Shown piece by piece: positions 43,343-51,998 of a stretch of 64,000 bases of DNA. Positions within the stretch are counted from its first letter, which is position 1. The number at the start of each line of letters is the position of its first letter. The notes under the pieces are model-generated. The model did no database searches, had not been told where the DNA came from, and worked only from the letters and a program-made list of their open reading frames with translations. The DNA is from Paenibacillus sp. E222 (GTDB lineage: Bacteria; Bacillota; Bacilli; Paenibacillales; Paenibacillaceae): NCBI RefSeq assembly GCF_013401555.1, contig NZ_CP058552.1:3038001-3102000 (forward strand). Direction: 5' to 3'. The position numbers were made by a program, and so were the translations under genes.

Positions 43343-44458
43343 ATGATTGATGTTTTTGCTGTATCAGACATAATTGTAAAACATATTAAGACTCATTATC
43401 CTCAAGATGTTGCAATTGTCGGATATTACGGATCATATTTGCAGGGGCGAGCGACTGAACGTTCGGATTTGGATTTCTTCTTCATTCCGGCGACAGCCAG
43501 GGGTAGAGAAGTGGAGTGCCAGTTTATGATCGAAGGCATAAGTTTTGATTTCTGGCCCATCGGATGGGGTCGTGCTGAAAGAATGGCAACATCTGAAGAA
43601 TGGAATACGACGATTATAGCAGATTGTGAATTGTTATATGTCCGATCAGATGATGATCTGGCCAGGTTCATGGAACTTCGCGAAACAATATCCAAGATGG
43701 GGAGTAAATCCAACGCATCGGATATGATCAGCAAAGCTGAGTCCGTATTAAAGGAATGCTTTATCAGCATAGCTAAAATGCGTCTTTCCAAAAACACCAA
43801 GGACCTGTCCTATTGTCGAACCCACGCTCAAAAGATTGCGGGAAACATTTTCATGTCGCTTGGCTTTTTGAACCAAATTTACTATAAACGCAGTTGGGGT
43901 CACTATCGTGAGCAAGTTAGAAATCTTCCCATTAAACCGGATCAACTGGACCCATACCTTGATACAATGATGTTCAGCCTTTCTCCAGATGAAATAGTAT
44001 CAGCGTGCGAGAATCTGACAGCGGATACACTTGGTCTCATATCGGAGCGACAAAACAGCCAAGAAGAGACTCGCTCTTATAAAGAGCAACTGCGAGGGTA
44101 CTACGAAGAGGAAAAAGGGATGGTGAATAAACTGTTAACTGCGTGCGAAAAAGGCCATTACGAAACAGCCTTCTTCGTTGCTATTGGGCTGCAAGACGGG
44201 TTATCCCGAATATTGTATGCGGCGGAAAAGGGGCGTTGGCCTGGTATGATGGACTTGGGTGAGCATCGCGAATTTTACGTTAATTATGGGTATCCAGATC
44301 TGGTTGCACTGTTAAATCCAAACGATTTTGAACCATTACGATTAGCCGTCCTGCAGCTTATAGATCAGTTGGAGAATCATCTCAAAAGAGAAGGCGTATC
44401 TATCAACCAGTTCGACTCTGTTGCTGAGTTCGAATCATTTTACATAAACCGAGTTTGA
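43343..44458 (+). CDS. Nucleotidyltransferase-domain protein (Pol-beta fold)
   Basis: A 371-residue protein. Residues 25-75 form a minimal nucleotidyltransferase core, Y-Y-G-S-Y-L-Q-G-R-A followed by S-D-L-D-F-F-F with D42 and D44 as metal ligands. The remaining 250 or more residues are helical. The layout is that of aminoglycoside/lincosamide adenylyltransferase relatives, but resistance cannot be claimed. ATG 43343 is used because GAGGAGGT (43327-43334) precedes it; ATG 43325 lies in front of that site. It stands alone. Confidence 0.78.
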   Translation: MIDVFAVSDIIVKHIKTHYPQDVAIVGYYGSYLQGRATERSDLDFFFIPATARGREVECQFMIEGISFDFWPIGWGRAERMATSEEWNTTIIADCELLYVRSDDDLARFMELRETISKMGSKSNASDMISKAESVLKECFISIAKMRLSKNTKDLSYCRTHAQKIAGNIFMSLGFLNQIYYKRSWGHYREQVRNLPIKPDQLDPYLDTMMFSLSPDEIVSACENLTADTLGLISERQNSQEETRSYKEQLRGYYEEEKGMVNKLLTACEKGHYETAFFVAIGLQDGLSRILYAAEKGRWPGMMDLGEHREFYVNYGYPDLVALLNPNDFEPLRLAVLQLIDQLENHLKREGVSINQFDSVAEFESFYINRV

Positions 44459-44653
44459 GGATATAGCCATGAAACAGTGAATTTTATAAAGCTAAGATGT
44501 TTCGTAATTAAGAATTACAGTACCTTTTTTCGAAGAGAAGGCCGCCCGCAAAAGGGGAGTTCTAAAAATAATGGGGACTATACTCTGGAGAATTCAAACC
44601 AAAAAGGGATTGAACCCACTATATGAGCTAATTGATTATGATCAATTTTAAAA

Positions 44654-44690
44654 AACTTTACTGACGGAAGATGTCAGTAAAGTTTTTTTA
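44654..44690 (+). terminator. Terminator upstream of the DJ-1-like gene
   Basis: A perfect 12-bp stem AACTTTACTGAC/GTCAGTAAAGTT with a 7-nt loop and seven Ts. It ends transcripts from the nucleotidyltransferase side. The 195 nt between that gene and this hairpin hold no supported ORF. Confidence 0.92.
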
Positions 44691-44723
44691 TAATAGGGGT
44701 ATCGACTAGAAGGGAAGTGCACT

Positions 44724-45353
44724 ATGCATACCAAAAAAGCATATCTTTATGTATTTGATACGATGTCAGACTGGGAGGTTGGTTATTTAATTGCTGAACT
44801 AAACTCGGGAAGGTATTTTAAAAAGGGGCTGGCGCCGATAGAGGTGGTTGCTGTTGGTGTTGATAAAAGTCCAGTGACTACCATGGGAGGATTGGAAATA
44901 TTACCTCACATTTCAGTTGCTGAGTGTATGGTGGAAAGTACGGATGTGTTGATTCTTCCAGGCGGGAATACTTGGATGGAATCCATTCACGAGCCTATAT
45001 TGAAAAAAGCTTCGACATCTTTGGAAAAAGGTCATGTTGTTGCGGCAATATGTGGTGCAACCGTTGGTCTTGCGAGGACAGGATTGCTAGACTCCAGAAG
45101 GCATACAAGCAATGATCTGGAATATTTGAAAATGATTTGTCCTCATTATATTGGAGAAAAATACTATGAAATGGTACCTTCCGTAACGGATGATAATTTA
45201 GTTACAGCATCAGGCATAGCTCCGTTGGAATTTGCGATGCATGTATTAAAGGTGCTAGATGTATTTACACCGGAGACTTTAGATTCTTGGTTCAATCTAT
45301 ATCAGACTCATGAACCGAAATACTTCTTCGAGTTAATGAATTCGATCAAATAG
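44724..45353 (+). CDS. DJ-1/PfpI-family protein (type 1 glutamine amidotransferase-like)
   Basis: A 209-residue protein of the DJ-1/ThiJ/PfpI superfamily. Its nucleophile elbow A-A-I-C-G-A-T-V-G has the reactive Cys at position 110. An upstream L-I-L-P-G-G strand supplies the conserved region near residue 78. Such proteins are stress-related deglycase/chaperone-like enzymes, amidases or transcription partners; no helix-turn-helix is present here. It is short and complete, with a likely own promoter after the terminator at 44654. Confidence 0.88.
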   Translation: MHTKKAYLYVFDTMSDWEVGYLIAELNSGRYFKKGLAPIEVVAVGVDKSPVTTMGGLEILPHISVAECMVESTDVLILPGGNTWMESIHEPILKKASTSLEKGHVVAAICGATVGLARTGLLDSRRHTSNDLEYLKMICPHYIGEKYYEMVPSVTDDNLVTASGIAPLEFAMHVLKVLDVFTPETLDSWFNLYQTHEPKYFFELMNSIK

Positions 45354-45434
45354 CTGACATTCGATATTTTCGCATGGAGTGGAATACGATATAATAGTAA
45401 CAATTTATTCCATTCTATGTATGAGGTGATTCGG

Positions 45435-46172
45435 ATGTCCAATGAACTCATTCAAGCGATTCAATTATTAAAAGAAAAGAAGTGGGTGGATCTGACCCAT
45501 ACGTTTGGACCGGAATCTCCACATTTCTCAGCTTTTGATGCGGCACAATTCGATACGTTGTTTAATCACGATCAAGGCTTCTTCGCCCAGAGTTTCAGGT
45601 TTCCCGGTCAATATGGGACGCATCTCGATGCGCCAATTCACTTTGTGCGGGATACCCGGTATCTCGATGAACTGGGCTTAAAGGAGCTTGTGCTACCGCT
45701 GGTGGTCATTGATCAATCTGAGGCTGTAGAGAGCAATCCGGATTTCACGCTGGATGTCGAGCATATTCTTGAGTTTGAAAAAGAGCATGGCGTTATTGAA
45801 GCTGGCAGCTTTGTAGCACTGCGTACCGATTGGAGCAGACGCTGGCCCAGTCATGAAGCATTCGACAACAAGGATGCTGAGGGCAACAGTCATGCACCCG
45901 GATGGTCAGTCAGTGCGCTAATGTTTTTATTCGAGGAAAGAAAAATACAGGCGATCGGCCATGAGACCTTCGACACTGATTCAGCTGTAGACTATCAAAA
46001 GAACGGGGCACTTCTGGCAGAATATTATGTACTTGCCCGGGATACATATCAGGTAGAGCTGTTAACGAATCTGGATCAGGTACCAGCTAAAGGTGCGGTG
46101 ATCTTCAATATCGTACCTAAGGCAGAAAAGGCGTCCGGCTTTCCAGTACGCTCGTTTGCCATTTTACCGTAA
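45435..46172 (+). CDS. Cyclase-family metal-dependent hydrolase (kynurenine formamidase-like)
   Basis: A 245-residue member of the cyclase/KynB family. The metal-binding motif is G-T-H-L-D-A-P-I-H with H63, D65 and H69. It also has the D-L-T-H-T-F start and the late G-H-E-T-F-D-T-D segment. Relatives hydrolyse formylkynurenine, isatin or other cyclic amides; no tryptophan genes are nearby. ATG 45435 follows GAGGTGAT closely. It ends with a terminator. Confidence 0.87.
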   Translation: MSNELIQAIQLLKEKKWVDLTHTFGPESPHFSAFDAAQFDTLFNHDQGFFAQSFRFPGQYGTHLDAPIHFVRDTRYLDELGLKELVLPLVVIDQSEAVESNPDFTLDVEHILEFEKEHGVIEAGSFVALRTDWSRRWPSHEAFDNKDAEGNSHAPGWSVSALMFLFEERKIQAIGHETFDTDSAVDYQKNGALLAEYYVLARDTYQVELLTNLDQVPAKGAVIFNIVPKAEKASGFPVRSFAILP

Positions 46173-46280
46173 AACAAAGTTGAACATAGATATATTGCAA
46201 AGGACTCACACACAGTTCTTTCCGAATGATTCGCATAGGTAAATAACTAGGGAGGTGTATTTCTCCTCTGATTGTTGAGA

Positions 46281-46314
46281 AACCCAGGTCATTTTTACGA
46301 CCTTGGGTTTTTCT
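46281..46314 (+). terminator. Terminator after the cyclase gene
   Basis: AACCCAGGTC pairs with GACCTTGGGTT (one bulge), followed by five Ts. Confidence 0.85.
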
Positions 46315-46423
46315 TCTGTTCAGGCAGCACTGCTGATATGGAATACTCCTATGGGCATTTGGATCAATCTTGTGTTAACATGTGCACTAACTAACCCAAT
46401 AGCATGATTAAGAAGGGGATACC

Positions 46424-47905
46424 ATGTCCATTCGAATAAAAATGTTGCTGTCCTTTACGGGTATGCTCGTCATAAGTTTGCTGTTCATCCTGCTTACGGC
46501 TAGTCTGTATACGATTGCTGCAACAGGCGATCTGCAGGGGTTTCGCGATATTTACAAAGTACATTATCAGGTGAATCCACTCACCGAACAGGGAGAATCG
46601 ATCTTTCAAGAGATGAAGTTTCTGGCCAAAAATGATCCGGACGAGCTGCAGAACAAGGTTTTGCTGCGCGAGTACGACATGAAGCTTCGAGCCGAGAAGT
46701 CGGGGCTCTACGTCAGACGGGAGAATAACCAGATCTTCGAATCGTTGACCTTCAACCAGCCAGAACTGAAGCAAGCACTGCCTGCCTATGATCTTAACAA
46801 TTATCAGATTCGGAGTACCTTTAACATCAGTGAACGATTCTATGCGTATGCGAAATTTGATTTTAAATATTCAGATGGAGAACGGGGAAGTATCTTCGTC
46901 ATTCGGGAGAGAAGCCCATTTGCTGAACTTACTCGCAAGCTGCTGCCTGTGATGTCAGTTTTGCTCATCGGGGTCCTCATCATTGCGAACCTGCTCTTGT
47001 TCCGCTGGATCACCCGCAGCTTCATTAAACCATTGAATCAACTACGGAGTTCAGCCGAACATATCAAGGACGGAAATCTGACCTTCAAGCTTCAGCTTAA
47101 CTCCAATGATGAGGTTGGACAGCTCAGCGAAGCGTTTGAGAGCATGCGGAATCAATTGCAACGCTCCAATGAGTTGCGCCAGCAGGACGAGGCGAACCGC
47201 CGAGAACTCATCTCCAACATTTCGCATGACCTTCGTACCCCGATCACCAATATTAAAGGTTATATTGAGGGAATTCGTGATGGAGTGGCCAACACTCCGG
47301 AAAAAATGGAATCATACGTCAATATCATTCACTCCAAAGCAGTCAGCATGGATAAGCTGGTGGATGAACTGTTTCTGTACTCAAAGCTCGACTTGAATCA
47401 GGAACCCTTCCTGTTTAAAGTGGTAGATCTTGTCGATTTCCTGGAAGACAGCATTGAAGAGCTGAGATACGATCTGGAGGACAAAGGAGTGGCTTTGGAT
47501 TGGGATAATCGGGCCTCTGGTTCGGTCATGGCTTCTGTGGATCTGGATAAATTAAAACGCACCGTTGTCAATGTAGTGGATAATGCACTTAAATATATGG
47601 AGAATGAACAAAAACGATTTGGCATTACACTTGAAGCAGATGCAGAGTGGATTACGATGGCCTTTAAAGATAATGGTAGCGGAATACCGGAAGAGGCGCT
47701 GCCTTATATATTTGAACGCTTTTATCGGGCAGAACAATCTCGCAACTCCTCAACAGGCGGAAGTGGATTGGGACTGGCGATTGCCCGCCAAATCATCGAT
47801 GGACACGGAGGTTTCATCTGGGCCGAAAGCAAACCCAATGACGGCACAATCATTTATATCAAACTAAAACGGCTAAATGAAGAGGAGGGGCTGATGGGAA
47901 AATGA
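46424..47905 (+). CDS. Sensor histidine kinase (HAMP, HisKA, HATPase)
   Basis: A 493-residue membrane sensor. Helix 1 (about 8-30), an extracellular sensor region (about 32-170) and helix 2 (about 175-198) come first. A HAMP linker follows, then HisKA with the phospho-acceptor H268 in I-S-H-D-L-R-T-P. The ATPase domain has N-box N-A-L-K-Y, D-N-G-S-G-I and G-S-G-L-G-L-A-I-A. It phosphorylates the OmpR-type regulator that starts inside its last codons. The signal is unknown. The cell-surface S-layer-homology gene just downstream may be a target. Confidence 0.95.
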   Translation: MSIRIKMLLSFTGMLVISLLFILLTASLYTIAATGDLQGFRDIYKVHYQVNPLTEQGESIFQEMKFLAKNDPDELQNKVLLREYDMKLRAEKSGLYVRRENNQIFESLTFNQPELKQALPAYDLNNYQIRSTFNISERFYAYAKFDFKYSDGERGSIFVIRERSPFAELTRKLLPVMSVLLIGVLIIANLLLFRWITRSFIKPLNQLRSSAEHIKDGNLTFKLQLNSNDEVGQLSEAFESMRNQLQRSNELRQQDEANRRELISNISHDLRTPITNIKGYIEGIRDGVANTPEKMESYVNIIHSKAVSMDKLVDELFLYSKLDLNQEPFLFKVVDLVDFLEDSIEELRYDLEDKGVALDWDNRASGSVMASVDLDKLKRTVVNVVDNALKYMENEQKRFGITLEADAEWITMAFKDNGSGIPEEALPYIFERFYRAEQSRNSSTGGSGLGLAIARQIIDGHGGFIWAESKPNDGTIIYIKLKRLNEEEGLMGK

Positions 47906-48594
47906 CAAACATTTTGATTATTGAGGACGAAACAACGATTGCGGAACTGGAACGGGACTATTTCGAACTCAACGGGTTTTCTGTAGAGCTCTGCCACAAC
48001 GGAGATGAAGGGCTGAAGCTGGCTCTGGAGGGGAGTTACAATCTGATTATAGTTGATCTGATGCTGCCGGGACTGGACGGCTTCGAATGTTGCAGGCGCA
48101 TTCGTGAAGTGAAAGAGGTGCCGATCCTTGTGGTCTCCGCGAAAAAGGAGGAGATCGATAAGATTAGAACGTTCAATTTGGGTGTTGATGATTTTATTAC
48201 GAAGCCGTTCAGCCCAAGCGAGTTGGTTGCAAGAGCGAAGGCTCATTTGACCCGATACGAGAGATTGCTTGGCAAAAGCAAACCAGCCGAACAGGATGAA
48301 ATTCACATTCGCGGGCTTCATATCGACAAGGGAGCGCGCCGCGTTTTTGCTAATGGCGAAGAGGTAGCAATTACAACCAAAGAATTCGATCTACTCGTAT
48401 TTCTTGCGAGTCATCCCAACCGTGTATTCAGCAAATCGGATCTGTTCGAGCGGATCTGGAGCATGGATTCCAGCGGGGATATTGCGACGGTTACCGTTCA
48501 TATTCGCAAATTGCGTGGGAAGCTGGAGGCAGACCCCAAAAATCCGGAGTACATTGAAACCGTTTGGGGCGCGGGTTACCGATTCACCGTATAA
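47902..48594 (+). CDS. OmpR/PhoB-family response regulator
   Basis: A 230-residue regulator. The receiver domain has E-D-E at 8-10, phospho-acceptor D52 in V-D-L-M-L-P and K101-type Lys in T-K-P-F. The C-terminal winged helix (about 130-228) has T-T-K-E-F-D-L-L and G-A-G-Y-R-F. Its ATG overlaps the kinase stop (ATGA), so the pair is translationally coupled. Confidence 0.96.
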   Translation: MTNILIIEDETTIAELERDYFELNGFSVELCHNGDEGLKLALEGSYNLIIVDLMLPGLDGFECCRRIREVKEVPILVVSAKKEEIDKIRTFNLGVDDFITKPFSPSELVARAKAHLTRYERLLGKSKPAEQDEIHIRGLHIDKGARRVFANGEEVAITTKEFDLLVFLASHPNRVFSKSDLFERIWSMDSSGDIATVTVHIRKLRGKLEADPKNPEYIETVWGAGYRFTV

Positions 48595-48713
48595 GTTTCG
48601 AGAAAAATCAGATTCAGTTTATAATTTGTTAATATTTTTGTCCTTGGGAGTTTCTTTTTGTCCTCTATTCTATAGATACAGGCAACTTCAACCTATAGAG
48701 GAGGAATTCATAC

Positions 48714-50219
48714 ATGAATCCTACAACCCGAAAAATAGCTACATTTTTAACCATAACTGCATTAGGCTCAGCAGTATTCCCGCTAACTGCGAATCAAGCA
48801 TATGCAGCTACATACGTTACTAACGTTGCAGCTACAACGACACAGCTTACTAACCCGCAGATTGAGGCTGCCATCAAGGAACTGAACAGCCTGGGGATCA
48901 TGAACGGTTATGCCGATCAATCCATGGGTGAGAATAGAGCCATTACCCGCGCAGAATTAGCATCACTGGTATTCAAAACGTTTAATCTGGAGGGCAAGAC
49001 GGGAGAAAGCGTAGAATTAACGGACGTTAATCCTGACGCGTGGTATGCACCGTATGCATCAAAGCTCGTTGAACTTGGCATCATGCAGGCGAATAACGGA
49101 CAATTCAATCCACACAGTCAAGTGACGGATGCAGAACTCGAACAAGTCGTATCCAAAGCGATGCAGCGTGATGTGAAATCTGTTCACCATTGGATGAGCA
49201 CGTTCTACTCCGAGAACGATTCGACCACACGCGGCGAAACAGCGGTGCTGTTGCAAACGGCCCACCAGGCTATTCCTTCGGAGAAGGCTCAAATTCAGAG
49301 CGTTAGATCGCTGAATGCCATTACGTTAATTGTCACATTCGACAAACCGCTGACAGCAGCAGATGAAGTGTTTGCCAAGGCACAAACCGATTTTGCCCTC
49401 AGTGGTGGGTTGACATTGACTAACATGCCTCGTCTGAAAACAGGGTCCGTTGCGACGTACATCGTTCCAACGTCCGTTCAACGTGCAGGTGAAGTATACA
49501 GCCTCACTTATAAAGGCCAAGATGCTGGTTCCTTTGAAGGCAGCGGCACGAAATTAAACATGACGACGGTTAGTCAAATAACAAATGATACGTTCGAGAT
49601 TGAAGCGCTGCAAGCGAAGGGTGTAGTGGATTACGGCTATATCATTTCAGCATACAGCGGTGGTCGAGGGGCTAGTGCGTTTGTGTTGAATGACCAAGAA
49701 CAAGCAGAAGGCAAAACGTATCAAATTATCTCCTCCATGCAGGCAAGACAAGTCGTGATTACGCCAGAAGGTGGCGAGCCAATCGTTGCCAAATATGTTC
49801 CGTTCACGCAATCGACAGATGGCAAACAAGAACCGAAATTCCGTTTGCCCGAAGGACAAACATTGCAATCCGGTGTGACATATACGGTTTCTTCTGACTG
49901 GGCGAACATCAATAACGCTTCTTTCACCGCAAGGTCGTTTGATTCGTTGGAGGTTGTGAGTGCCCAAGGTGTGAGTGAAACTTCAGTTGAAGTTACGCTG
50001 GCCCAAGATCCTGGAGATGAGCTGTTCTCTGGTCGAAGTGTAACATTAACATCACCTAACGGTGACGTTCTGACAGCGACATATAAATATTCAAGTCGGA
50101 AAGGCGCCACGGGCGTATTCGATCTTGTTAATGATGGCAAGTTAATCCCAGGCACGACCTATACAATAAATCCAGTTGGGAATTGGAGTGTCGCTTCTTC
50201 GGTAACGGTGACACTGTAG
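48714..50219 (+). CDS. S-layer-homology domain surface protein
   Basis: A 501-residue secreted protein. The signal peptide ends Q-A-Y-A-A near residue 32. Two S-layer-homology repeats follow (about 45-150; A-I-T-R-A-E-L-A, P-D-A-W-Y-A-P-Y-A and L-G-I-M motifs), which bind pyruvylated secondary cell-wall polymer. The remaining 330 residues are beta-rich and look like three or so Ig-like modules (repeated S-V-x-V-T-x-x, T-Y-x-I-x-x pattern). There is no catalytic motif. It follows the two-component pair by 119 nt behind GAGGAGG, and shares a transcript with the ankyrin lipoprotein 13 nt downstream. Confidence 0.88.
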   Translation: MNPTTRKIATFLTITALGSAVFPLTANQAYAATYVTNVAATTTQLTNPQIEAAIKELNSLGIMNGYADQSMGENRAITRAELASLVFKTFNLEGKTGESVELTDVNPDAWYAPYASKLVELGIMQANNGQFNPHSQVTDAELEQVVSKAMQRDVKSVHHWMSTFYSENDSTTRGETAVLLQTAHQAIPSEKAQIQSVRSLNAITLIVTFDKPLTAADEVFAKAQTDFALSGGLTLTNMPRLKTGSVATYIVPTSVQRAGEVYSLTYKGQDAGSFEGSGTKLNMTTVSQITNDTFEIEALQAKGVVDYGYIISAYSGGRGASAFVLNDQEQAEGKTYQIISSMQARQVVITPEGGEPIVAKYVPFTQSTDGKQEPKFRLPEGQTLQSGVTYTVSSDWANINNASFTARSFDSLEVVSAQGVSETSVEVTLAQDPGDELFSGRSVTLTSPNGDVLTATYKYSSRKGATGVFDLVNDGKLIPGTTYTINPVGNWSVASSVTVTL

Positions 50220-50232
50220 TAAGGGAGGCAGT

Positions 50233-50937
50233 ATGAATAAGTCGCTGATGATCATTATCCTAATAAGCAGTATGTTCGTCGTTCAGGGCTGCGTGCCTGA
50301 AGTGAGAAACGACTCGAAGGTGGAGGAGAAGTTATCAACTTCTCCGGATGTGCTGTTGTTGAAGGCTGCAGAGGGAAGAGACACCGAGAGTATTAAAAAA
50401 TGGATTCAAGAGGGCGCCAATATCAATGCTCAGGATCAGAGCGGAAGAACAGCTGTTATGATTGCAACGTACAACAATGATCTGGCATCAGCCACAATGT
50501 TGATTGAAGCGGGTGCAGATGTTAATGTACAGGATGATATGAAAAATAACCCGTTTTTGTACGCTGGCGCTGAAGGGTACTTGGATATTCTGAAGCTGAC
50601 GATTGAGGCGGGAGCCGATCCAGCGATAACGAATCGATATGGAGGAACTGCACTGATTCCAGCTTCGGAGCATGGATACGTGGATGTGGTACGAGAACTG
50701 CTGACCCAAACTTCAGTGAATGTGGACCATATTAATCAATTGGGATGGACAGCACTGCTTGAAGCGATCATTTTGAACGATGGAAATAAAAATCAGCAGC
50801 AGACAATTCAATTACTCATTGATCATGGAGCAGACGTAAACCTTTCGGATCGTGATGGTGTATCACCGCTTATTCATGCTAAGAATAAAGGCTTCAAGGA
50901 AATCGAAGCGATGTTGGTCCGGGCGGGTGCGAAATAA
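50233..50937 (+). CDS. Ankyrin-repeat lipoprotein
   Basis: A 234-residue lipoprotein with lipobox V-Q-G-C (Cys 20) and a short linker. Five to six ankyrin repeats of about 33 residues follow (G-A-N-I-N-A-Q-D-Q-S-G-R-T-A, G-A-D-V-N-V-Q-D, G-A-D-P-A-I-T-N-R-Y-G-G-T-A, G-A-D-V-N-L-S-D-R-D-G). It should sit on the outer face of the membrane as a protein-binding scaffold. It starts 13 nt after the S-layer-homology gene behind AGGGAGG, so the two products may interact. A terminator follows. Confidence 0.92.
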   Translation: MNKSLMIIILISSMFVVQGCVPEVRNDSKVEEKLSTSPDVLLLKAAEGRDTESIKKWIQEGANINAQDQSGRTAVMIATYNNDLASATMLIEAGADVNVQDDMKNNPFLYAGAEGYLDILKLTIEAGADPAITNRYGGTALIPASEHGYVDVVRELLTQTSVNVDHINQLGWTALLEAIILNDGNKNQQQTIQLLIDHGADVNLSDRDGVSPLIHAKNKGFKEIEAMLVRAGAK

Positions 50938-50989
50938 GTATTGTTTTTATTTTGCATATCTAGACGAATAGGCATTCATATAAATAATA

Positions 50990-51015
50990 AAGGAGGCGTA
51001 TTCCGCCTCCTTTTT
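50990..51015. terminator. Terminator between the ankyrin gene and the convergent small gene
   Basis: GGAGGCG/CGCCTCC stem with a 5-nt loop and T5 on the plus strand; flanking As can serve the minus strand. Confidence 0.88.
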
Positions 51016-51021
51016 ATGTGG

Positions 51022-51222
51022 TTACTTTTGATCCGAAGAGGGATCCTGATTGAATCGTTGTGAAATTTTCTTCTCTGTTTTCTTACGCCGAATCCAGCGC
51101 TTGAATCTACTTTCTTCTTTTCTTCCCTGCAGTGTTTCCTTCATGCCTTGGATCATAAATTCGGACCTTCTTCTGTCATCCCGACTAATTTCGCGTAGTT
51201 CCTTAATAAATTTGTCGTCCAT
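51022..51222 (-). CDS. Small SOS-controlled basic protein, unknown function
   Basis: A 66-residue, very charged, helical protein (begins M-D-D-K-F-I-K-E-L-R-E-I, Arg/Lys-rich R-F-K-R-W-I-R-R-K-K centre, ends D-P-S-S-D-Q-K). There is no signal or membrane segment and no family is recognised. ATG 51222 has GAGAGGC upstream; a 105-codon frame extends further but crosses the promoter. Its promoter has a near-consensus LexA box in the spacer, so it should be made only on DNA damage. It may be a damage-response small protein such as a division inhibitor or nucleic-acid-binding factor; this is inference. Confidence 0.68.
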   Translation of the reverse strand: MDDKFIKELREISRDDRRRSEFMIQGMKETLQGRKEESRFKRWIRRKKTEKKISQRFNQDPSSDQK

Positions 51223-51252
51223 ATCTGCCTCTCGCTCATTAAGTATATTTCC

Positions 51253-51281
51253 ATTATACCGAACGTACGTTCTTTTATCAA
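51253..51281 (-). promoter_or_regulatory. Sigma-A promoter with LexA (SOS) box
   Basis: On the minus strand TTGATA (51281-51276) and TATAAT (51258-51253) are spaced by 17 bp. The spacer contains CGAACGTACGTTC on the plus strand (51260-51272), whose core GAACGTACGTTC is a perfect palindrome. It fits the Bacillus LexA/DinR consensus CGAAC-N4-GTTCG at all but the last base. Repressor bound there would occlude the promoter. Confidence 0.85.
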
Positions 51282-51411
51282 GTTTTACCATAATCGAATT
51301 TTTTGGAACGATTTTAGTGAGAAAGAGCACAGGATTCAACCCTCTCCGTATGTGAAAATGGAAAAATAGATCGTTCAGTAAAATCGGTATAACATGTCTG
51401 GAGGGCGAGGG

Positions 51412-51906
51412 ATGAGGATTAGTGATGAGGGAATAAAGCGCGAAGTTGGACCTGAAAGATCGTGGGTGATCATTGTGATGCAGGGGTTACTGGGCATTGG
51501 TGCGATGGTTGGAGGGGGAGCACTCATTATCGATCCATCGGGAAACCTTATCCAAATGCCGGATTCATTGTTGGAACATTCCCCGTTTGGCAGTTTTCTG
51601 ATCCCGGGAATTATACTATTGTTGGTTCTAGGTGTTATGCCAATGATCATTGCCATTTCACTCCTTCGTCGCATTCACTGGAAAATAGGTGAAAAACTGA
51701 ATCTCTACCCGAATCAATACTGGGGATGGACATTCTCCTTATATACGGGATTTGCTCTGATTATCTGGATTATGGTGCAGGTATACTGGATCCAGCATGT
51801 ATCTGTGATCCATCTGGTCTATTTTTCCTGGGGAGTGGGGATTCAGATCGTCACTCTGTTGCCTGGTGTACAGCGCAGATATTCTAGGAAGATTGTACAA
51901 TGTTGA
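51412..51906 (+). CDS. Small multispan membrane protein
   Basis: A 164-residue protein with about four hydrophobic helices (near 18-40, 62-85, 105-125, 132-150) and a basic C-terminus ending R-K-I-V-Q-C. No family motif is recognised. ATG 51412 is 6 nt after GGAGGG; the earlier ATG 51394 lies before that site. It is divergent from the SOS-controlled gene and ends near a strong terminator. Confidence 0.7.
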   Translation: MRISDEGIKREVGPERSWVIIVMQGLLGIGAMVGGGALIIDPSGNLIQMPDSLLEHSPFGSFLIPGIILLLVLGVMPMIIAISLLRRIHWKIGEKLNLYPNQYWGWTFSLYTGFALIIWIMVQVYWIQHVSVIHLVYFSWGVGIQIVTLLPGVQRRYSRKIVQC

Positions 51907-51941
51907 TTGTTCAATTTATAGAATATATTGTTCAGCATATA

Positions 51942-51988
51942 AAACGGCTGTCATCCGGATCTTGGAGTGATCCGGATGACAGCCGTTT
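51942..51988. terminator. 20-bp perfect hairpin terminator between convergent genes
   Basis: AAACGGCTGTCATCCGGATC (51942-51961) is the exact complement of 51969-51988 around a 7-nt loop, flanked by T/A runs. It terminates the oligopeptide-type binding protein gene on the minus strand and the membrane gene on the plus strand. Confidence 0.92.
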
Positions 51989-51998
51989 ATCTTTATTG

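Noticed and set aside
43343..44458. Antibiotic-resistance nucleotidyltransferase
   Set aside because: Only the general Pol-beta core is visible. Nothing in the sequence or context links it to a drug substrate.
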